A stretch of 64,000 nucleotides of DNA from Taibaiella sp041660405 (GTDB taxonomy: Bacteria > Bacteroidota > Bacteroidia > Chitinophagales > Chitinophagaceae). The notes under the pieces were generated by a model. That model did no database searches and was not told where the DNA came from. It saw only the letters and a list, made by a program, of their open reading frames with translations. The position numbers were made by a program, and so were the translations under genes. This document shows, in pieces, positions 52,956 through 61,453 of this stretch. The stretch covers positions 1 through 64,000 of the forward strand of contig JBAZWL010000023.1 of NCBI GenBank assembly GCA_041660405.1, written 5' to 3'. Numbering within the stretch: position 1 is the first letter of the stretch; each line of letters starts with the position of its first letter.

Positions 52956-53267
52956 ATGGCTGCAATCAGTAGTGCACAACACCTTGCATTTTTGAAATTG
53001 GTTACGGAAGAACTAGCCAAAGCAGACCCTTGTGCACTAGCTGAAAGCCTGGAGCAGGAAGCGTTTATTAAAAAGCATCTGAGTGATATGGAACAACTCC
53101 GTACGGATTATCTGTATCATTTAAAGGCTATACATGCGGTGATATATAAGTATGAAGCCGTCAGGAAGGAAGCACGTATTATGTTGCGTAAACGATTGGC
53201 CGCAAGTAAAAGGAAAACGATAAAGGAAGCTGCAATTTTAAATCATACCATAAGTAAAGCATCCTGA
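52956..53267 (+). CDS. Small helical protein of the SusCD operon
   Basis: 103 residues, no signal peptide, strongly helical and charged (EELAKADPCALAESLEQEAF, EAVRKEARIMLRKRLAASKRK), with a basic C-terminus. I recognise no family. It lies between the DUF5689 and phosphoesterase genes (37 and 16 nt gaps), so it is probably made with the uptake system. A cytoplasmic protein in such an operon is unusual. Confidence 0.65.
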   Translation: MAAISSAQHLAFLKLVTEELAKADPCALAESLEQEAFIKKHLSDMEQLRTDYLYHLKAIHAVIYKYEAVRKEARIMLRKRLAASKRKTIKEAAILNHTISKAS

Positions 53268-53283
53268 ACATAAACAAACAATT

Positions 53284-54771
53284 ATGCAAAGAAGAAACTT
53301 CATTAAAAGTATTGGCCTGCTTTCTGCCGGACTCGGCGTTTCTGCCCCTGCCCTTTTTGCAGGTGAAAATCCGGAAGTAGAAGACTATTCATTTCGCAAG
53401 GTAAAAGGTAAGGTAACCTGCGATGGAAAGGGTGTTGAACATGTTACCGTAAGTGATGGCTTTTCCGTTACCCGCACCGATGCCAAGGGTAATTATACTC
53501 TGGATACCCATTACAATGCCCGCTTCATCTTCATGTCCATGCCGGCAGGTTATGAAATTCCGAATGAAAATGGTATTGCGAGGTTTTACAAACCGCTGCA
53601 ATCTAAAACAAAAGTGCAACAGGCCGATTTTATATTGGAGCGTGCTGCACAGGATGATACCAAACATACTTTTGTAGTATGGGCTGATACCCAGATCAAG
53701 ACTCATGAGGATGCGCAAAAACTATTAACGATATCTGCTCCGGACGCTAAAAAACATATTGATTCTTTAAAGGATAAAACGGTATTTGGTATCGGGTGCG
53801 GAGACCTTGTCTGGGATGAATTTGATCTGTTTAAAGATTATCGTGATGCTGTGGCTATAACAGGAATTCCTTTCTGGCAGGTCATTGGCAATCATGATAT
53901 GGATTATGAAGCCAGAACGGATGATGCATCTCAACAAAGTTTTGAAGCACAGTTCGGCCCATCTTATTATTCTTTCAATAAAGGGAAAGTACACTATGTA
54001 GTACTGGATGATGTTTTCTTTATTGGAACGGGGCATAGATATATTGGTTATCTCACCGAAGCCCAATTGAAATGGCTGGAGAAAGATCTTAAATATGTAC
54101 CTCAAGGGAGTAGGGTAGTCGTGGCTTTGCACATTCCTACCAACACAGGTGACAAGCGCAGGAATAAAAAGAAAGAAGAAGAGATGGGAGGTGTAGTAAC
54201 CAACAGGAAAGCACTTTATGAAATATTAAAGCCTTATAAAGTACAGATCGTTTCCGGCCATACACATTGGAATGAAGTGTGGGAGAAAGATAACATTACG
54301 GAACATAACCTGGGTACAGTATGCGGTGCATGGTGGTCGGGGCCTATATGTGGTGATGGCACACCAAACGGCTTCGGCGTTTTTGAAGTAGATGGTGATG
54401 ATATAAGCTGGTACTATAAAGCTACGGGATATGAAAAGTCTCACCAGATAAGGTTATATAAGCCCGGGGCTGATTCAGAAAAGCCACAGGTCTTGATTGC
54501 CAACGTATGGAATTATGATAATAAATGGACGGTTGAATGGTTTGAAGATGGTATATCAAAAGGCACTATGGAACAATATACCGGCTATGATCCATCTGCC
54601 ACAGAATTGTATCTTGGAGCTGCTTTGCCTGTAGAGCGCAAATGGATAGAGCCCATTCTTACTGATCATCTTTTTAGTGCTGTTCCATCAAAAGGAGCGA
54701 AGGAAATTAAAGTACGGGCTAAAGACCGGTTTGGAAATGTATATGAAGAGAGTATAAAATTGATTGCCTGA
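53284..54771 (+). CDS. Exported calcineurin-like phosphoesterase (three-domain)
   Basis: 495 residues. QRRNFIKSIGLLSAGLGVSAPALFA is a twin-arginine signal. Residues ~38-115 form an Ig-like N-terminal domain (KVKGKVTCDGKGVEHVTVSDG), ~125-375 the metallophosphatase core with WADTQ (usual DxH has Gln here), GDLVWDE, IGNHDMDYE and VSGHTHWNE, and ~390-495 the C-terminal Ig-like domain (KPQVLIANVWNYDNKWTVEWFEDG). Expected to hydrolyse a phospho-ester in the periplasm or at the cell surface. As last gene of the SusC/SusD operon it hints that the imported nutrient is phosphorylated. Confidence 0.9.
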   Translation: MQRRNFIKSIGLLSAGLGVSAPALFAGENPEVEDYSFRKVKGKVTCDGKGVEHVTVSDGFSVTRTDAKGNYTLDTHYNARFIFMSMPAGYEIPNENGIARFYKPLQSKTKVQQADFILERAAQDDTKHTFVVWADTQIKTHEDAQKLLTISAPDAKKHIDSLKDKTVFGIGCGDLVWDEFDLFKDYRDAVAITGIPFWQVIGNHDMDYEARTDDASQQSFEAQFGPSYYSFNKGKVHYVVLDDVFFIGTGHRYIGYLTEAQLKWLEKDLKYVPQGSRVVVALHIPTNTGDKRRNKKKEEEMGGVVTNRKALYEILKPYKVQIVSGHTHWNEVWEKDNITEHNLGTVCGAWWSGPICGDGTPNGFGVFEVDGDDISWYYKATGYEKSHQIRLYKPGADSEKPQVLIANVWNYDNKWTVEWFEDGISKGTMEQYTGYDPSATELYLGAALPVERKWIEPILTDHLFSAVPSKGAKEIKVRAKDRFGNVYEESIKLIA

Positions 54772-54803
54772 TAGCTTTCTTCAAAAAGCGATTGAACTTT
54801 ATT

Positions 54804-54833
54804 AAAACTGCTCCAATGTGGCGCAGTTTTTTT
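54804..54833 (+). terminator. Terminator of the SusCD operon
   Basis: AAAACTGC (54804-54811) pairs with GCAGTTTT (54823-54830), followed by TTT. It lies 33 nt after the phosphoesterase stop. Confidence 0.8.
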
Positions 54834-55014
54834 ATTGGTATGAATTTCAACTTGTAGCATCCTTGTACTGGGTTTTCTTTACTAGTTCTCAAACTGTTAT
54901 GGTATAAATTGATAAAACTGTATCTGTATTGGTATTGTTATTTAGCTCAATTTTGTAATAAATATTCATCTCGTAATAGATTGTTCTTAACCAATTAAAC
55001 TTACCAGCTGGCAA

Positions 55015-55530
55015 ATGACAACAAAATGGTTCGATAGAAAATTTGATTTCAATTTTGGTATGGAGCGATATGATTCTTTATATGAACGTCTGCAAAATGC
55101 TCCTTTAAAGTATAAGAAAGAAGTTCTGGATTTGCCAGGAAAAATATTGCAAATAAAGCCGGAAGATAAATGGTCAATTAAAGAAAATATTGGCCACTTA
55201 TTATTGCTTGAACCCTTGTGGTACATACGACTCAGGGAAATAAAGGAAGGGAAGCCTGAAATGTCTCCTGCTGATTTAAACAATACGGCAACGCATGAAT
55301 CCTCTTTTAATGACATGGTGATTCAGACACTGATTGAGCATTTTACAAAGACGAGAAATAAAACAATAAGCTTGCTAAATGGGTTAAAGCCTGAAGAGTT
55401 TTCTTTACTCAGTACACATCCACGCTTACAGAAACCTATGCGTATAATAGACATGATGCATTTTGTAGCCGAACACGACGATCATCATTTACATACAATC
55501 CGAACAATTATTAAAAACCACAGTATATGA
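55015..55530 (+). CDS. DinB family protein
   Basis: 171 residues, a four-helix DinB/YfiT-like protein. The three metal-binding His positions are seen in SIKENIGHLLLLE (about residue 60) and FVAEHDDHHLHTIR (about 150-160). Family members are putative metal-dependent transferases or hydrolases, some using low-molecular-weight thiols; the substrate is unknown. The stop overlaps the ilvE start codon (ATGA), so the two are co-translated, though a shared pathway is not evident. Confidence 0.88.
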   Translation: MTTKWFDRKFDFNFGMERYDSLYERLQNAPLKYKKEVLDLPGKILQIKPEDKWSIKENIGHLLLLEPLWYIRLREIKEGKPEMSPADLNNTATHESSFNDMVIQTLIEHFTKTRNKTISLLNGLKPEEFSLLSTHPRLQKPMRIIDMMHFVAEHDDHHLHTIRTIIKNHSI

Positions 55531-56606
55531 ATTCAACCACATCAATCCCTGTAGTAAGAACTAAACACAGCAAGCTTGCTGAATATGATTTTTCCAATAT
55601 CGTTTTTGGTACAAACCCAACGGATCATATTTTTTTAGCGGAGTTCAAAGATGGTGAGTGGGGTAATCCCAGAATTGAACCTTTCAGGGATTTAACACTT
55701 AGCCCAATGGCGCTGTGTTTGCATTATGGTCAAACGGTATTCGAAGGATTCAAAGCATATAAACTGGCTGATGGAAATATTAGTATTTTTCGCCCCTACA
55801 AACATCACTCCAGGTTAAATAAATCCCTGGATCGTATGTGTATGCCACATATTCCGGAAGCTTTATTTATAGATGCCATGCATAGCCTGGTAGCGCTGGA
55901 GCAAGGCTGGGTGCCAGACAGGCCTGATGCTTCCTTATATCTCCGCCCATTTGTTATTGCTACGGAACCGCGTTTGGGAGTAAAGGTTTCGGATGAATAT
56001 ACTTTCGGTATTATCGCCATGCCTATGGCAAATTATTACGACACTAATCTTAAAGTAAAAGTAGAAACGGAATTTGTAAGGGCAGTAGAAGGTGGAACCG
56101 GTGCTGCTAAATGTGGGGGGAATTATGGTGCTGCATTTTACCCTACGCAAAAAGCTAAAGAACAAGGTTTTGATCAGGTATTATGGACCGATGGAAAACA
56201 CAATGAATACATTGAAGAATCTGGAACAATGAACGTGGTATTTATTATAAATGGCGCATTAGTCACACCCCCGCTATCAGGAAGTATATTGGATGGTGTT
56301 ACCAGAGATTCTATTCTCACATTGGCAAAAGATGCAGGAATAACGATTGAAGAAAGGAAAATCAGTTATAAAGAACTGGAAACTGCATTTCAATCCGGCA
56401 AAAGAATTGAAGCTTTTGGTGTGGGAACGGCTGCAGTAATTTCACCTATTGAAATGATAGGCATTAATGGGAATGAATATTACCCTGATGTTTCTGAACA
56501 TGCTGTTTTATATCAGTTAAAAACATCATTACAGCATATAAGAAAAGGTATTGTTGAAGATAAATATTCCTGGAATTATATTATCAATACTAACGGAGCG
56601 GATTAA
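55527..56606 (+). CDS. ilvE: Branched-chain amino acid aminotransferase
   Basis: 359 residues, the longer (BCAT-like) type. FGTNPTDHIFLAEFKDGEW at the start, HYGQTVFEGFKAY, the PLP-binding Lys about residue 195 in GAAKCGGNYGAAFYPTQKAKE, VLWTDGKHNEYIEESGTMNVVFI and GVTRDSILTLAKD are standard. It interconverts Leu/Ile/Val with their 2-oxo acids. Starts within the DinB stop (ATGA overlap). The oxo acids also give branched-chain starters for fatty acids, but no link to the polyketide cluster is implied. Confidence 0.95.
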   Translation: MNSTTSIPVVRTKHSKLAEYDFSNIVFGTNPTDHIFLAEFKDGEWGNPRIEPFRDLTLSPMALCLHYGQTVFEGFKAYKLADGNISIFRPYKHHSRLNKSLDRMCMPHIPEALFIDAMHSLVALEQGWVPDRPDASLYLRPFVIATEPRLGVKVSDEYTFGIIAMPMANYYDTNLKVKVETEFVRAVEGGTGAAKCGGNYGAAFYPTQKAKEQGFDQVLWTDGKHNEYIEESGTMNVVFIINGALVTPPLSGSILDGVTRDSILTLAKDAGITIEERKISYKELETAFQSGKRIEAFGVGTAAVISPIEMIGINGNEYYPDVSEHAVLYQLKTSLQHIRKGIVEDKYSWNYIINTNGAD

Positions 56607-56655
56607 AATAATTACAGGGCACAAGATTTCGGTTATGAACCCGGAAAAATGATTA

Positions 56656-57441
56656 TTAGGAATTTGCTTGTCGGTTAATACCAAATCGTCTCAATTGTAT
56701 GCGATCATATTCCTTTTCGTAATCAGGGTTTTCTGTTTTTAATAATCTATCCCAAAACCTGAAATAGAGACTATAATTCCCTTTAAACTTGCTGTGATGC
56801 ATATTGTGATAAATAGAAGTATTCAGTATTTTAAACAGGAATGAATGTCGGAACCATTTTGGTGCAACTTCATAACCCAGATGTCCGTAAACATTTATAA
56901 TAAAGCTGGCAACTGTAAAAAGGATGATAGTAATGGAATGCATCGGTAAGATAAATACAAGTAACAATAGTACAGCACTTTCGGTACATGCTTCTAAAAA
57001 ATGAAACGAGTAAGAAGTCCACGGAGAAGGATTTGTCGATTTATGATGAACAAGGTGGGTATATTTAAAAATGTTTTTGTGATGTAGCAAGCGATGCATC
57101 CAATAAAAGTAAGTATCATGAATGATAAGGCCGATTAACAGACTTAATGGTACCCACCATAATGGATAATCTTGTGGTTGATCATAGATTAATGTATACT
57201 GTTTCAGCGGGGAGAAGAGCACAATCAATGCTATAAAAGTGAAGACCACTGTAGTCTGCATAGAGTGCAATATTTCCCTGATAAAATCACCAGACCTGGC
57301 AGTCTTGCTTTGTATTTTCGATTTGCCAAAACGAACAGGCAATAATTTGTAAAACAGCAAAAAGGGAATGCCGGCAATAATGAAATATCTGATTGTAGTG
57401 GTGCCCAAAATTTGCATTGCGGCTTCCAATAAATGTCGCAT
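56656..57441 (-). CDS. Sterol desaturase/fatty acid hydroxylase family membrane protein
   Basis: 261 residues with four or more membrane segments. The His-box clusters that bind two irons are present: HDTYFYWMHRLLHH (about 107-120), THLVHHKSTNPSPW (about 127-140) and NTSIYHNMHHSKFKGNYSLYF (about 210-230). Family enzymes hydroxylate or desaturate lipids or carotenoids with O2. The ATG at 57441 is preferred over the GTG two codons upstream. Same direction as the envelope-protein genes upstream, 160 nt away. Confidence 0.9.
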   Translation of the reverse strand: MRHLLEAAMQILGTTTIRYFIIAGIPFLLFYKLLPVRFGKSKIQSKTARSGDFIREILHSMQTTVVFTFIALIVLFSPLKQYTLIYDQPQDYPLWWVPLSLLIGLIIHDTYFYWMHRLLHHKNIFKYTHLVHHKSTNPSPWTSYSFHFLEACTESAVLLLLVFILPMHSITIILFTVASFIINVYGHLGYEVAPKWFRHSFLFKILNTSIYHNMHHSKFKGNYSLYFRFWDRLLKTENPDYEKEYDRIQLRRFGINRQANS

Positions 57442-57601
57442 ATTCACTTTCGTTTTAGGTTATGAAACGGTTGAGTAAAGTTATCTTGAATTAAATTTTC
57501 TTGCTGAAAAGGAATTCTTAAGACCTTCAATTGATAATGGATAAACTTGAATCCAGTAATATAAAGTTGAAGCCAAAACCGGCTTCAACTTTATAAGGTA
57601 A

Positions 57602-57829
57602 TTATCTTAGTACGACTACTTTTCGAGGTCTAACTACAGGTCTTGTAGCAACTACTACTGGTGCCCGATGCACTACTACTGCTCGCTGCGGGGCTACTGC
57701 TATTACTTTTGGACAAGGTTTTATAACTACAGTTTTTCTTACGGGACGACGTACTACTACAGTTTGCGCCGTTACATCTGAATAAGTAAACAGTAAGGCT
57801 ACCACTATCGGGATGATTATCTTTTTCAT
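57602..57829 (-). CDS. Small secreted Val/Arg/Pro-repeat protein
   Basis: 75 residues: signal peptide (MKKIIIPIVVALLFTYSDVTAQ) followed by ~53 residues of near-repeat VVVRRPVRK / VVVHRAPVVVATRPVVRPRK. The mature peptide is extremely basic, with one Cys and no acidic residue. I do not recognise a family; similar low-complexity exported peptides occur in Bacteroidota. Real gene supported by the signal peptide and by spacing (30 nt) to the Spy-like gene upstream. Confidence 0.65.
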   Translation of the reverse strand: MKKIIIPIVVALLFTYSDVTAQTVVVRRPVRKTVVIKPCPKVIAVAPQRAVVVHRAPVVVATRPVVRPRKVVVLR

Positions 57830-57859
57830 ACTTTAAATTATTTTGATTAAGAAATATTG

Positions 57860-58246
57860 TTATTGAGCATCAGATTTCAATTTACTCATAAAGGCTTTTC
57901 GATTTTCTTTTTTGTGCTCTTTAAACATTTTGAATTGTTCATCATTCAACACTGTTTTCAAAGAAGCATCCCTTCTTTTATCCAGCTCCTTCATTTTAGA
58001 AAGTTTAGCTGACCGGGAGGTTTCCGACTCCTTGATTTTAATTGCTGCGGATGAAAAATCCTGGTTGATGGAATTGACCTTTTGATATTGTGCATCGGAA
58101 AGGTTTAACTGTGTCTTCATTTTGTCAGTCATAGCTTTAACGGTTTCGCCGGGGGCTGTACTTTGCGCAAACATAGAAAAGCTGCATAGCATCAGAAAAG
58201 ACATGAAGAAAGTGATCATTGTACTTTTGATTTTTCGTTTTAACAT
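57860..58246 (-). CDS. Spy/CpxP-like small periplasmic protein, copy 1
   Basis: 128 residues, signal peptide ending near SMFAQ (about 28). The helical mature part has KMKTQLNLSDAQYQKVNSINQDF and LNDEQFKMFKEHKKENRKAF, the Spy/CpxP (LTxxQ-like) pattern. Known relatives are ATP-independent chaperones or stress sensors in the periplasm. Paralogue of 58373-58753. A motif ATGAAACGGACAAAA shared with two other genes lies 81-95 nt upstream. A start at the ATG of residue 10 (58219) is also possible. Confidence 0.75.
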   Translation of the reverse strand: MLKRKIKSTMITFFMSFLMLCSFSMFAQSTAPGETVKAMTDKMKTQLNLSDAQYQKVNSINQDFSSAAIKIKESETSRSAKLSKMKELDKRRDASLKTVLNDEQFKMFKEHKKENRKAFMSKLKSDAQ

Positions 58247-58326
58247 CGTTGTTGTTTTTAAAAATGAATAAATGAATAAGAACTGAATTAAGAACGCTTA
58301 AATCGTGTTATGTTTAAAGCTTGAGA

Positions 58327-58341
58327 ATGAAACGGACAAAA
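58327..58341 (-). promoter_or_regulatory. Shared LytTR-neighbourhood motif, site B
   Basis: ATGAAACGGACAAAA (plus-strand reading), 81-95 nt upstream of the Spy-like gene at 57860-58246. Identical to site A at 61494-61508 and nearly identical to site C at 59624-59637. Confidence 0.5.
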
Positions 58342-58372
58342 CCTTAGATGAACAGTACAACAGGCAATAAAT

Positions 58373-58753
58373 TTATTCTTTAAGCCAGGCTGCTACCAAG
58401 GCTTGCCGCTCTTTTTTATTTGCTATAAAAACTTGCATTTGTTGTGACGTAAATACCTTGCTCAGTGCCTTTTCCCTTTCATTCGCTATTACTTTTACTG
58501 CTTGGAGCTTAACCATTTTATCCTTATCACTTGTGATTATGGGTTTTATTTTCTCGCTGAATTGTTGGTTGATATGTAATACCTCACTAGTTTGACTATC
58601 AGTAAGATTAAACTTGTGTTGCATATGCTTTGTAAACATTTCTACCTTATTATTTGGTAGCAGAAATTGTGAACCTTGTTGAGCACCGGCTTGAGCGCCA
58701 ATACTAAGTGCAAAAAGGATGAAAAGCATTCGTACTAATGTGAACTGTCTCAT
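58373..58753 (-). CDS. Spy/CpxP-like small periplasmic protein, copy 2
   Basis: 126 residues, signal peptide ending near AGAQQ (about 24). HMQHKFNLTDSQTSEVLHINQQFSEKI and LSKVFTSQQMQVFIANKKERQALV match copy 1 in order and spacing. It follows the lipoprotein gene at 58786 by only 32 nt, so it is probably co-transcribed with it and not separately controlled. Function by family only. Confidence 0.75.
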   Translation of the reverse strand: MRQFTLVRMLFILFALSIGAQAGAQQGSQFLLPNNKVEMFTKHMQHKFNLTDSQTSEVLHINQQFSEKIKPIITSDKDKMVKLQAVKVIANEREKALSKVFTSQQMQVFIANKKERQALVAAWLKE

Positions 58754-58785
58754 TTTTTGTCAATTAAACTTTTTTAGAAATTATG

Positions 58786-59550
58786 TTACAGGATAATGGT
58801 GTAAGTAGTTCCGTTGAGCAACAATGTGGCAGTACCATTACCATTAAAAGTAATGCTACCGATATAAGTATAATTATTGCTGCCTGATGAAGCATTAATA
58901 GAAACAGAAGCGGAGCCACTTGTAATAGTGTGAGTCGATTTATTGACAGTAAGGCTGTTCAGTGTATAGTTAATGACACTTGTAAAGGAACGCATATTAC
59001 GTACTTTGGAATGTTGACTACCATTACGCTGATAACTTCCGTTAAATATGGCAAATGTTGATGAGGGTGAAAGTCCTGTAATTGACCAACTACTTGTTGC
59101 GCTGTCGTCACTGGACATACGTGGCGTTTCATACGTGCCATTCATGTCAAAGTTGTATACAAAGCTTTGGTGGTTACCGGCTTCGTCGCAATTAAGTTGA
59201 TAATTTCTGTTGATGGTGTAATTATGTGAGTAACTACCTGTATTGCCAGAAGATGAGTAAGTATTACTATACAGATGGCCGCATTCAAGAGAAGATGTTG
59301 TAACGTAAATCCCGGCCCCTGCAGCATATGCTGATGATTCAGTGACTGAAGCAGTTAGGCCATAAGTAGAATTAACCAGGGAACTCTCAATTGCATCTGC
59401 AGCATCCTCCTGGGTTACTTCTGCCTGAGTCGTTGCTTCATCTTTTTTGCAGGATGAAAGGGTAATTCCTGCAATTAAAGTGATGGCTAAAAAACATTTG
59501 GAGGCGAATGCTTTTGCATTAATGTTAGTAACATTTTGTGTCTTTGTCAT
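58786..59550 (-). CDS. Secreted lipoprotein of unknown function
   Basis: 254 residues; the lipobox LSSC (Cys about 34) follows a hydrophobic stretch FLAITLIAGITLS. The mature part starts KKDEATTQAEVTQEDAADAIESSL and continues as Ser/Thr/Asn/Tyr-rich beta strands (GNTGSYSHNYTINRNYQLNC, GTATLLLNGTTYTIIL at the end). I recognise no domain. First gene after the LytTR regulator; a motif also found upstream of the kinase gene lies 74-90 nt before its ATG. Confidence 0.75.
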   Translation of the reverse strand: MTKTQNVTNINAKAFASKCFLAITLIAGITLSSCKKDEATTQAEVTQEDAADAIESSLVNSTYGLTASVTESSAYAAGAGIYVTTSSLECGHLYSNTYSSSGNTGSYSHNYTINRNYQLNCDEAGNHQSFVYNFDMNGTYETPRMSSDDSATSSWSITGLSPSSTFAIFNGSYQRNGSQHSKVRNMRSFTSVINYTLNSLTVNKSTHTITSGSASVSINASSGSNNYTYIGSITFNGNGTATLLLNGTTYTIIL

Positions 59551-59553
59551 AAT

Positions 59554-59586
59554 ATTTGAGTTTTATTTTGTGAACAATACTCAAAT
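59554..59586 (-). promoter_or_regulatory. Inverted repeat around the start of the lipoprotein transcript
   Basis: ATTTGAGT (59554-59561) and ACTCAAAT (59579-59586) are a perfect 8-bp inverted repeat with a 17-nt spacer. It overlaps the -7 element at 59582-59589 and ends 4 nt before the ATG, so it could be an operator or a hairpin that hides the ribosome binding region. Confidence 0.4.
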
Positions 59587-59589
59587 GTA
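59582..59589 (-). promoter_or_regulatory. Candidate -7 element of the lipoprotein gene
   Basis: TACATTTG on the minus strand matches TAnnTTTG exactly, 32 nt before the ATG. No TTG is found 19 nt upstream, which would fit an activator-dependent promoter using the site at 59624-59640. Confidence 0.45.
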
Positions 59590-59623
59590 TCATGACTTAA
59601 ACGCTAGTACCGACACAAATCCA

Positions 59624-59640
59624 ATGAAAGGGACAAAGTC
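59624..59640 (-). promoter_or_regulatory. Shared LytTR-neighbourhood motif, site C
   Basis: ATGAAAGGGACAAAGTC (plus-strand reading), one mismatch to ATGAAACGGACAAA, 74-90 nt upstream of the lipoprotein gene. A second GACA half lies 20 nt away (59612-59615), in line with the two-repeat, two-turn spacing of LytTR sites. It overlaps the end of the region between lipoprotein and regulator genes. Confidence 0.5.
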
Positions 59641-59655
59641 ATCGATGAATGGGCA

Positions 59656-60420
59656 TTACCCCTCCATCCACTTTAAAAATTCAGGAGCACGTACCTTGCT
59701 GATAATTATATTTTCAGGTACCTCACAGGAAAGACGAACTGCAAGCCTTCTCGTAAAAAAATGTTCTACAGTTTGAATGATGTCACGGTTAATAATAAAC
59801 TGCCTGTTTGCCTTAAAGAACTGCTGTGGATTGAGCTGCAATTCAAGATCTTCCAGTATTTGCGAAAGATAATATTTTTCATGCTGTCTTGTGTAAAGGC
59901 TTACTATACCGGCTGCTGAATAAATGAACTTTATATCTGCAGTTTTCACGGGGATGATTTTATTCTGAAAATGAACCAGCAACGCAGATTTATAATTGCT
60001 GTTAACTTGCTGTAATAAGGATGCAATTTGTTTGCCGTATTTTGCTTCACTACCTGAAAAGAAATCTTTTAACCGGTCATACTTTTCAATGGCCGATTTA
60101 AGTTTCTGCTCTTCTATTGGTTTTAATAAATAATCAATACTATTGGCTTCAAAAGCAGTAATGGCATAGTGGTCAAAGGCTGTACAGAATATAACAGGAA
60201 CATTGATATTGATAGCTTTAAAAATTTCAAAGCTTAAGCCATCTGCAAGCTGTATATCAGAAAGAATAAGGTCAGGCGTAGGATTCTCAGCCAGCCATTT
60301 GATAGCAATTTTTACGGATGCGATAGTGTGAATTACCTGTATGTCGGCCTTGATGTTTTCGACCATCAGCTTTAATTCTTTAGCAACCTTTACCTCATCT
60401 TCAATAATTAAAATGTTCAT
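59656..60420 (-). CDS. LytTR family response regulator
   Basis: 254 residues. Receiver domain 1-120 (ILIIEDE, phospho-acceptor in DLILSDIQLADG, Thr in FCTAFD, Lys in YLLKPI). LytTR DNA-binding domain about 150-250 (VHFQNKIIPVKTADIKFIYSAAGIVSLYT, FFKANRQFIINRDIIQTVEHFF). Overlaps the kinase gene by 4 nt (ATGA). Its likely targets are the envelope genes downstream, which share an upstream motif with the kinase gene. Confidence 0.93.
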   Translation of the reverse strand: MNILIIEDEVKVAKELKLMVENIKADIQVIHTIASVKIAIKWLAENPTPDLILSDIQLADGLSFEIFKAININVPVIFCTAFDHYAITAFEANSIDYLLKPIEEQKLKSAIEKYDRLKDFFSGSEAKYGKQIASLLQQVNSNYKSALLVHFQNKIIPVKTADIKFIYSAAGIVSLYTRQHEKYYLSQILEDLELQLNPQQFFKANRQFIINRDIIQTVEHFFTRRLAVRLSCEVPENIIISKVRAPEFLKWMEG

Positions 60421-61415
60421 GCTGAAATCAATGGTATTTTAACTGTATAAAAGAAGTTATCTTTAGCTACATCTATATCTTGTCCTGATAGCAATAAATA
60501 TCGCTCTCTTATATTTCTAAGACCTGTTCCTGTGCTTTCTTCAACCGAAATCTTAGGCTGAAAATTGTTCCGTATTACAAGCATACTTTTATGCTCATCT
60601 ATAGAAATGGTGATAGCTAAAGGTTCTTCCACTGAAATAATATTATGTTTTATCGCATTTTCAATTAATATCTGAAGACTTACAGGCGGTAGTTTCGCAT
60701 TAAGGAAGCGATCTTGAACGTCTACATTTATAACCATTGCATCTTCAAACCGTTCCTTCAAAATATGAATATAAGATCGTGTAAACTCAAGTTCGTGGCC
60801 AAGTGTAGCCAGGTTGGTTTGATTGTTATTCAGAAGATAGCGGAACACATTACTTAACTGCAGTACATAGTCTTTTGTAGTTTTATCGGTAGCAATGCTT
60901 CTAAGCGTATTTAAAGCATTGAATAAGAAATGTGGGCTTATCTGCTGTTGGAGGGCATATAACTTTGCCTCCAGGTTTTCTTTTTTGATGCGCTCACTCT
61001 CCTGTTTCATCCTGTTTGCTTCACCCGAAATATATAACAGGTAGGTTATAAAGAATTGGAAGCCAGAGACCAATAAACCTCTGATTATCATAATGACCAC
61101 CTTTCTCCTTTCAGGCATATTTGTTACAGAATGAATCAGCAACCTATCCGTAAAATATGAAGAGCCATAATAAACAGCTACTGATAACAACATGCCGCCA
61201 CTTAAGCAGATTATTGCTTTATGCCAGGCTTTTTTAATTGACTTTTTCTGAATGACCAATTGAATAAACAGCCAACAAAAAAAAGAATAGGCAAATGATA
61301 CGATAGCATTCTCACCGCTGGGCACATACCCAACCCGGAAAGGTCTTGGAAAAAAGATGAGCAGCGATATAAATAAAGAAAGGGCCAGGCCCGTGATAAT
61401 ATTATACTTCTTCAT
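60417..61415 (-). CDS. LytS/YehU-type sensor histidine kinase
   Basis: 332 residues. Four hydrophobic segments occupy residues ~1-145, so it is an integral membrane sensor without a large periplasmic domain. The His_kinase domain has ISPHFLFNALNTLRSIA (phospho-His about 168), and the ATPase has LQILIENAIKHN and GTGLRNIRERYLLL. Cognate partner of the LytTR regulator encoded immediately downstream. The ATG is preceded at 79-95 nt by site A of the shared motif, suggesting autoregulation. Confidence 0.92.
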   Translation of the reverse strand: MKKYNIITGLALSLFISLLIFFPRPFRVGYVPSGENAIVSFAYSFFCWLFIQLVIQKKSIKKAWHKAIICLSGGMLLSVAVYYGSSYFTDRLLIHSVTNMPERRKVVIMIIRGLLVSGFQFFITYLLYISGEANRMKQESERIKKENLEAKLYALQQQISPHFLFNALNTLRSIATDKTTKDYVLQLSNVFRYLLNNNQTNLATLGHELEFTRSYIHILKERFEDAMVINVDVQDRFLNAKLPPVSLQILIENAIKHNIISVEEPLAITISIDEHKSMLVIRNNFQPKISVEESTGTGLRNIRERYLLLSGQDIDVAKDNFFYTVKIPLISA

Positions 61416-61453
61416 GGATATTCATGTAAAGCAATTGAAAAAGCAATTTATTC

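Noticed and set aside
53389..54132. Two long minus-strand frames
   Set aside because: Antisense to the calcineurin-like phosphoesterase, whose metal motifs are intact in the plus-strand frame.
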